Source: Actinomyces sp. oral taxon 170 str. F0386
Lineage (GTDB): Bacteria; Actinomycetota; Actinomycetes; Actinomycetales; Actinomycetaceae
DNA length: 64,000 nucleotides
Direction: 5' to 3'
NCBI RefSeq assembly: GCF_000195595.1
Contig: NZ_GL882517.1
Span: 48,764-112,763, forward strand
The translations under genes were made by a program, and so were the position numbers. Positions 59,756 through 64,000 of the stretch are shown one piece after another. Under the pieces are notes generated by a model that made no database searches, was not told where the DNA came from, and saw only the letters and a list, made by a program, of their open reading frames with translations. Each line of letters opens with the position of its first letter. The first letter of the stretch is position 1.

Positions 59756-62068
59756 ATGTCCGCCTTCCTCCTATCCGTGGGCCGGTGGTGCGCTCGCCAC
59801 GCCACCCGGGTCCTCGCTGCCTGGGCACTGCTCATCGCCGCCCTCGGTGGTGTTGTCGCCACCACCGGTGCCCAGCTCGACGACACCTTCACCATCTCCG
59901 GTACCGAGTCGATGCGCGGCCTGGAGGTCCTCTCCGATCGGCTTCCCCAAGCGGCCGGCACGAGCGAGCAGGTCCTCATCACGAGCTCCGACGGCCAGAT
60001 CGAGAACCACGCCGCGGCCATCAACGCCTTCGCTCTTCGGGCCTCGCAGATCGACGGCGTCGCCATGGTCTCCCCGCCTTTCGGGGATCAGGCCACGGGG
60101 GCGGCGTCAACCGTCTCCGCCGACGGCGCCCACGTCCTGGTCCAGGTGCAGGCCGACACCTCGGTCGGCTCGATCACCACCGGAACCACGCCGAAGGCCA
60201 AGACCGTTGCCAAGGACCTCGACACCCTGGCCGAACGCACCGAGGCCATGGACTCGTCCCTGACAGTTCGGCGCAGTGGCAACATTGACCAGGAGGTGGG
60301 GATCGGCATCTCCGCCGTCGAGCTCGTCGGCGTCGCCATCGCCGCGATCGTCCTGCTCATCACCTTCGGTTCCTTCATGGCTGCGGGTACCCCGCTCATC
60401 GCCGCCGCCGTCGGTGTGGGCGTCGGCATGCTCGGCATCCTCGCGACGGCGAGCATCACCGACATCAACTCCACCACCCCGGTCCTGGCCGTCATGATTG
60501 GGCTGGCAGTCGGTATCGACTACGCCCTGTTCATCGTCTCGCGGGCGCGCGAGTACCTCGCCGATGGCGTCGATCCGGCCGAGGCCGCCGGGCGGGCCAT
60601 CGCCACCTCCGGAGGAGCTGTCGTCTTCGCCGGAACCACGGTCATCGTGGCCCTGTGCGGTCTGAGCGTGGCCCATATCAGATTCCTGACCACGATGGGA
60701 CTGGCCTCGGCGGCAGTCGTGGCGGTAGCCGTACTCGTGGCGCTGACGGTCGTCCCCGCTTTGATCGGCATTTTCGGCGAGCGTCTGCTCCCGCGCCGCC
60801 GCAGGGCCGCCGATGGCGGCGCGGACGCGGACCGGAGGCCAGCGTCCCGCTGGGTGCGCGCAGTGACCCGCCGCCCCTGGACGACCATCGGCGCCGTCGT
60901 TGTCCTCCTGGGACTGTGCGCCATCCCCGCCAGCGGCCTGCGCCTGGCCCTGACCGACAACGGCTTCGCCGAGAAGGGATCGCAGCAGCGCGAGACCTAC
61001 GACGCCGTCGCCGCGGCTTACGGCGAGGGCTACAACTCCCCCATCGTCGTGATCGCCGACGTCTCTCAGCCATCCGGTTCCGTCGCCGCGGTCCAGGGCC
61101 TGGCCCGTGACCTCTCCCAGCTCGACGGCGTCGAGGGAGTCTCCCTGGCCACTCCCAACCAGGACGGGACCCTCGCCTTCGTCCAGCTCCGTCCCGAGAA
61201 GTCGCAGGCCGACCCCGCCACGATGGAGCTCGTGCGCAACATCCGCTCCCACGCAGGCGACTACGAGAGCCGCTACGGGCTCACCGATGTCATGGTCACC
61301 GGCCAGACCGCCGTCGCGATCGATGTCGCCGAGGAGCTCAACGCCGCCCTCATCCCCTTCGGCATCGTGGTGGTGGGCCTCTCGTTCATCCTCCTCATGG
61401 TGGTCTTCCGCTCCATCGCCGTTCCCGTGACCGCGACCCTCGGGTACCTGCTGTCGCTGGGTGCGGGCATGGGCGCCGTTGGCGCCGTCTTCGGCTGGGG
61501 CTGGGCGGCCGACCTCCTGGCCGTCTCCAAGGTGGGCGCCGTCATCTCCTTCCTGCCGGTCATCGTCATGGGAGTTCTGTTCGGGCTGGCCATGGACTAC
61601 CAGGTCTTCCTCGTCTCACGCATGCGCGAGGAGTGGACCCGACGACGTGGTGACGCGACGCACGCGGCTCGTCGTGAGGCGGCCGCGGCGGCGGTCGAGA
61701 CCGGATTCCTGGGCAGCGCGAAAGTCGTTGTGGCGGCGGCCGTCATCATGACCGGCGTCTTCATGGCCTTCGTCCACACCGACAACGTCTACGTCAAGCC
61801 CATCGCCCTCGGTCTGACCGTCGGGATCGCCGCCGACGCCTTCCTCGTGCGTATGACCCTCATCCCCGCACTCATGGTGGCGCTGGGGGAGAAGGCCTGG
61901 TGGCTGCCGGCATGGCTGGACCGGCTGCTCCCCGTCGTCGACGTCGAGGGGGAGGGCCTGGAGCAGGCACTGGAGCAGGAGGAGGCCGATGCCGGCCAGT
62001 CGGTCCGATCGGAGACGGACTCCGTGGACGATCAGGCCGAGGACATGGAGGCTGCTGTCGTGTCCTGA
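59756..62068 (+). CDS. MMPL/RND family transporter
   Basis: A 770-residue transporter with two repeats, each a membrane bundle after an external domain. An N-terminal helix (RVLAAWALLIAALGGVVATT) precedes external domain 1. GTPLIAAAVGVGVGMLGILA, then VMIGLAVGIDYALFIVSRAR and GGAVVFAGTTVIVALCGLS, form bundle 1; the GIDYALFIVSRxRE motif carries the family's acidic Asp. The second half repeats it with VLFGLAMDYQVFLVSRMREE. Probably exports a lipid or drug. ATG 59756 follows GAAAGG; upstream frame to 59657 overlaps operator DNA. Acidic C-terminal tail. Confidence 0.92.
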   Translation: MSAFLLSVGRWCARHATRVLAAWALLIAALGGVVATTGAQLDDTFTISGTESMRGLEVLSDRLPQAAGTSEQVLITSSDGQIENHAAAINAFALRASQIDGVAMVSPPFGDQATGAASTVSADGAHVLVQVQADTSVGSITTGTTPKAKTVAKDLDTLAERTEAMDSSLTVRRSGNIDQEVGIGISAVELVGVAIAAIVLLITFGSFMAAGTPLIAAAVGVGVGMLGILATASITDINSTTPVLAVMIGLAVGIDYALFIVSRAREYLADGVDPAEAAGRAIATSGGAVVFAGTTVIVALCGLSVAHIRFLTTMGLASAAVVAVAVLVALTVVPALIGIFGERLLPRRRRAADGGADADRRPASRWVRAVTRRPWTTIGAVVVLLGLCAIPASGLRLALTDNGFAEKGSQQRETYDAVAAAYGEGYNSPIVVIADVSQPSGSVAAVQGLARDLSQLDGVEGVSLATPNQDGTLAFVQLRPEKSQADPATMELVRNIRSHAGDYESRYGLTDVMVTGQTAVAIDVAEELNAALIPFGIVVVGLSFILLMVVFRSIAVPVTATLGYLLSLGAGMGAVGAVFGWGWAADLLAVSKVGAVISFLPVIVMGVLFGLAMDYQVFLVSRMREEWTRRRGDATHAARREAAAAAVETGFLGSAKVVVAAAVIMTGVFMAFVHTDNVYVKPIALGLTVGIAADAFLVRMTLIPALMVALGEKAWWLPAWLDRLLPVVDVEGEGLEQALEQEEADAGQSVRSETDSVDDQAEDMEAAVVS

Positions 62069-62147
62069 GCCCGGCGCTCGCGGTGGTCGGCGGGGCAGGC
62101 GGCTTCCCGCCGGCCCCGCCCCGCCGGGTTCTGCGGCCTACGACGGA

Positions 62148-63107
62148 CTACTGCCCTGAACCCTCATCGTCCCGGGAGCCCGTGGCCGCCGTGACGGCCG
62201 CGGCCGGGTTGATGGGCAGCGCCCGGGGCGACTGATCCCGGCGCAGCAGGAAGTTGCCCAGCCGGATCGGCCAGGCCACGTGGTTGATCCGCGGCCAGCG
62301 CAGCATGACGTAGTCGACGGCGTCGTCCACCTCCAGGCGCCGTGTCGAGTTGCCGACCCGCACCCACAGCGCCGCACCGTCGTGCCCCTTGGCCGGCTTG
62401 AGGTAGACCGGCAGCGGGGACGGGGGCGCGGTCACCCGGCACACCTCCGCCGTCCCGTCCGGCGTGGGCGCGAAGTCCACCTGCGGCAGTGCGGCCGCGT
62501 TCGTCCCCATGCGCGTGCGCCACATGCCGCGCAGCCACAGCTCGAAGCGGTCGGCGTCGGGCTGCTTGAGGGTCGTGTAGTCGGGGCCGAGCCCGATGAG
62601 GTTGCCGCTGTCATCCACCCCGAGCAGGAGCGTGCCGCCCGCGGAGTTCATGAAGGCGGCCACCGTCTTGGCCACGACCTCCTCCATCGCGTCATCGCGC
62701 TTGTCCGTGCGCAGGTTCCAGCGCGCCGAGGACTTGAACTCCAGGCGGTCGGACTCGCCCATCTGGGCGACCTCCGCGATCGGCAGGAGCGTGCGATGGT
62801 GCTGGAGGCGTGCCAGCACCGCGGAGGTCGCGACCAGTACGACGGCCGCCACGCCGCAGGAGGTCGCCAGCATCTTGACCGAGAACAGGTCGCCCTCCTC
62901 GAAGAGCCAGCCCGCCAGCAGCAGCCCCAGCCACAGGCCGACGAGCGCGATGAGCGTGGCCGACGCGTCCGAGACGGTGACCCGCCCGCGCAGCAGGAAG
63001 CGCGTCGCCCGCCCCACCAGGTAGGACAGCAGGAGCAGCAGCGGCTGGGCGATGACCCACCAGATGAGGACGGGGTTGGCGGGATTGGCGATGACGGTGC
63101 TCTCCAT
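62148..63107 (-). CDS. membrane protein with AlbA_2 (Schlafen-like) domain
   Basis: A 319-residue protein. Three hydrophobic segments (residues ~15-35, ~48-65 and ~78-95) form an N-terminal membrane part. The AlbA_2 core is ESDRLEFKSSARWNLRTDKR with VVAKTVAAFMNSAGGTLLLG, then VDDSGNLIGLGPDY. AlbA_2 proteins are putative nucleic-acid-binding or ATP-linked factors; the membrane-tethered form is uncommon. Starts TTG 63116 or ATG 63107; the latter is given. Downstream of luxS on the same strand, gap ~48 nt. Confidence 0.8.
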   Translation of the reverse strand: MESTVIANPANPVLIWWVIAQPLLLLLSYLVGRATRFLLRGRVTVSDASATLIALVGLWLGLLLAGWLFEEGDLFSVKMLATSCGVAAVVLVATSAVLARLQHHRTLLPIAEVAQMGESDRLEFKSSARWNLRTDKRDDAMEEVVAKTVAAFMNSAGGTLLLGVDDSGNLIGLGPDYTTLKQPDADRFELWLRGMWRTRMGTNAAALPQVDFAPTPDGTAEVCRVTAPPSPLPVYLKPAKGHDGAALWVRVGNSTRRLEVDDAVDYVMLRWPRINHVAWPIRLGNFLLRRDQSPRALPINPAAAVTAATGSRDDEGSGQ

Positions 63108-63155
63108 GGTTGTCAACGGTTCTCGTCGCTCTTAGAAATCGGCGGACCGGCCCGC

Positions 63156-63638
63156 TCAGGCCGTGACCCGTGTCCACTCCTCGCGGGCGGCGAGGAAGCC
63201 GCGCACCGCCTCCTGGGCCGCGGCCAGCGAGTGGTTCGCCCCCCAGCCGCACTGAACCTCGTTGGCCGCCGGCACCTCCTCGGCGTCGAGGATGTCGCGG
63301 AAGGCGGCCTCCAGCAGCGGCAGGAACTCCTCGGTCCCCACCCCCAGCATCAGGGCGTAGAAGCCGGTCTGGCAGCCCATGGGGGAGAAGTCGATGAGGC
63401 GGTCGGTGTGGTTGCGCATGAGCTCGGCGCTCAGGTGCTCGATGGAGTGCACGGCCTCCATCTCCAGGTGGGCGCGGTTGGGTTGGCAGAAACGCACGTC
63501 GTACTTGACCAGGACGTCTCCTCCCGGCAGCTCCTTGCGGTCGGCCACGCGCACATAGGGCGCGGCCACCTTGGTGTGGTCCAGGTTGAAGGACTCGACG
63601 TTCATCCTCGGCGTGCTCTGCTCGCTCGTGTCGCTCAT
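63156..63638 (-). CDS. luxS: S-ribosylhomocysteine lyase (AI-2 synthase)
   Basis: LuxS turns S-ribosylhomocysteine into homocysteine and the AI-2 precursor DPD. The 160-residue protein has the metal motif HSIEH (His64, His68), catalytic Cys89 in [11 protein letters not shown] and the third metal ligand Cys130 in [19 protein letters not shown] six nt before ATG 63638 indicates a leaderless start. mtnN, its upstream enzyme, is also in this window. Confidence 0.97.
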   Translation of the reverse strand: MSDTSEQSTPRMNVESFNLDHTKVAAPYVRVADRKELPGGDVLVKYDVRFCQPNRAHLEMEAVHSIEHLSAELMRNHTDRLIDFSPMGCQTGFYALMLGVGTEEFLPLLEAAFRDILDAEEVPAANEVQCGWGANHSLAAAQEAVRGFLAAREEWTRVTA

Positions 63639-63644
63639 GGGGTC

Positions 63645-63650
63645 AGCCTA
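63645..63650 (-). promoter_or_regulatory. -10 element, leaderless start of luxS
   Basis: TAGGCT, 6 nt, ATG 63638. Confidence 0.6.
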
Positions 63651-63666
63651 CGGGGCGGGGACGAGG

Positions 63667-63672
63667 CAGGAT
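63667..63672 (+). promoter_or_regulatory. -10 element, leaderless start of hydrolase gene
   Basis: CAGGAT, 6 nt, ATG 63679. Confidence 0.45.
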
Positions 63673-63678
63673 GGGGGC

Positions 63679-64000
63679 ATGAGATCACTGGCGCGCATCG
63701 TCGCGGGGCCCGACGGCGCCCCCACCCTGGTCCTTCTTCACGGCATCACCGGTTCCGCGGTCTCCTTGGCCGAGGCGATCGACCACTGGGTGGGGCGCAG
63801 TTACCGGGTCGTCGCAGTCGATGCCCGCGGGCACGGCCTGTCCCCGCGGTGGGAGCCGACCCAGCTCGAGCGGGCCGGGGAGGTGCTGGTGGAGGACCTC
63901 ATCGCCGTCCTGGAGGACCTTGCCGCCGCCTCGCGCGGCCGGGCCGCCCTGGGCCTGCCGACGCCGCCGGCCCCGGTCGTCATCGGGCACTCGATGGGCG
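63679..64000 (+). CDS. alpha/beta hydrolase (3' part outside window)
   Basis: An N-terminal fragment of 107 codons, open at the right edge. LVLLHGITGSAVSLAEAIDH supplies the HG oxyanion region, VVAVDARGHGLSP is the strand-turn motif, and PVVIGHSMG is the nucleophile elbow (GHSMG, Ser nucleophile). Substrate unknown. Divergent from luxS with a 40-nt gap. Confidence 0.88.
   Translation, partial: MRSLARIVAGPDGAPTLVLLHGITGSAVSLAEAIDHWVGRSYRVVAVDARGHGLSPRWEPTQLERAGEVLVEDLIAVLEDLAAASRGRAALGLPTPPAPVVIGHSMG

Overview
The window comes from a high-GC actinobacterium, most likely Actinomyces or a close relative in Actinomycetaceae. The reasons are the dnaA/rpmH/rnpA/yidD/yidC/jag/rsmG/parAB origin order, a mutT4-Rv3909-MurJ/pseudokinase-trxB-trxA block, an fhaA-fhaB-pstP-rodA-pbpA-pknA-pknB operon, luxS, and frequent leaderless promoters. 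Genus assignment is inference; the phylum is firm.

Layout. 1-8.2 kb is the replication origin neighbourhood. Truncated dnaA (minus strand) and rpmH-rnpA-yidD-yidC-jag-rsmG-parA-parB (plus strand) diverge from an oriC of about 0.3 kb rich in DnaA boxes. 8.2-11.66 kb holds no convincing gene. It carries 11 perfect copies plus one degenerate copy of the 14-bp ParB site GTTTCACGTGAAAC. Strong hairpins that look like terminators, one from parB and one from ddl, flank it. Four more perfect sites lie in parA, in parB (two) and upstream of an aminotransferase. This looks like a compact, transcriptionally insulated chromosomal centromere and is the main finding.

11.7-31.1 kb: ddl and a 2-aminoadipate-type aminotransferase; thrC; trxA and trxB; a MurJ-pseudokinase fusion, a DUF6049-type protein and a NUDIX hydrolase (operon); divergent pcnA; a sugar module (Gfo/Idh/MocA oxidoreductase and GH36-like alpha-galactosidase); and a membrane-anchored DUF4832-type protein. 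31.4-46.8 kb: serC and serA, a DUF4352-like protein, a NarL-type two-component system, and the Ser/Thr-kinase cell-wall and division operon, most of whose genes overlap by 4 nt. 47-50.6 kb: tRNA-Leu(CAG), a VanZ-like protein, and the cstA-ybdD carbon-starvation transport pair.

50.7-64 kb is more accessory: a 5'-truncated nitroreductase behind a TetR gene, an AspT-like transporter, a MerR-CMD pair with a classic 19-bp promoter spacer, a truncated DUF4143 ATPase, an NmrA/HxlR divergent pair, a TetR/MMPL divergent pair, and mtnN and luxS, which together make up the AI-2 / S-ribosylhomocysteine route. Two palindromic elements of about 120 bp and a dispersed inverted-repeat family (copies at 27.65 and 56.6 kb) lie in or border this half.

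All homology statements come from motif recognition and memory of families. No search was run, and GC statements are by eye.
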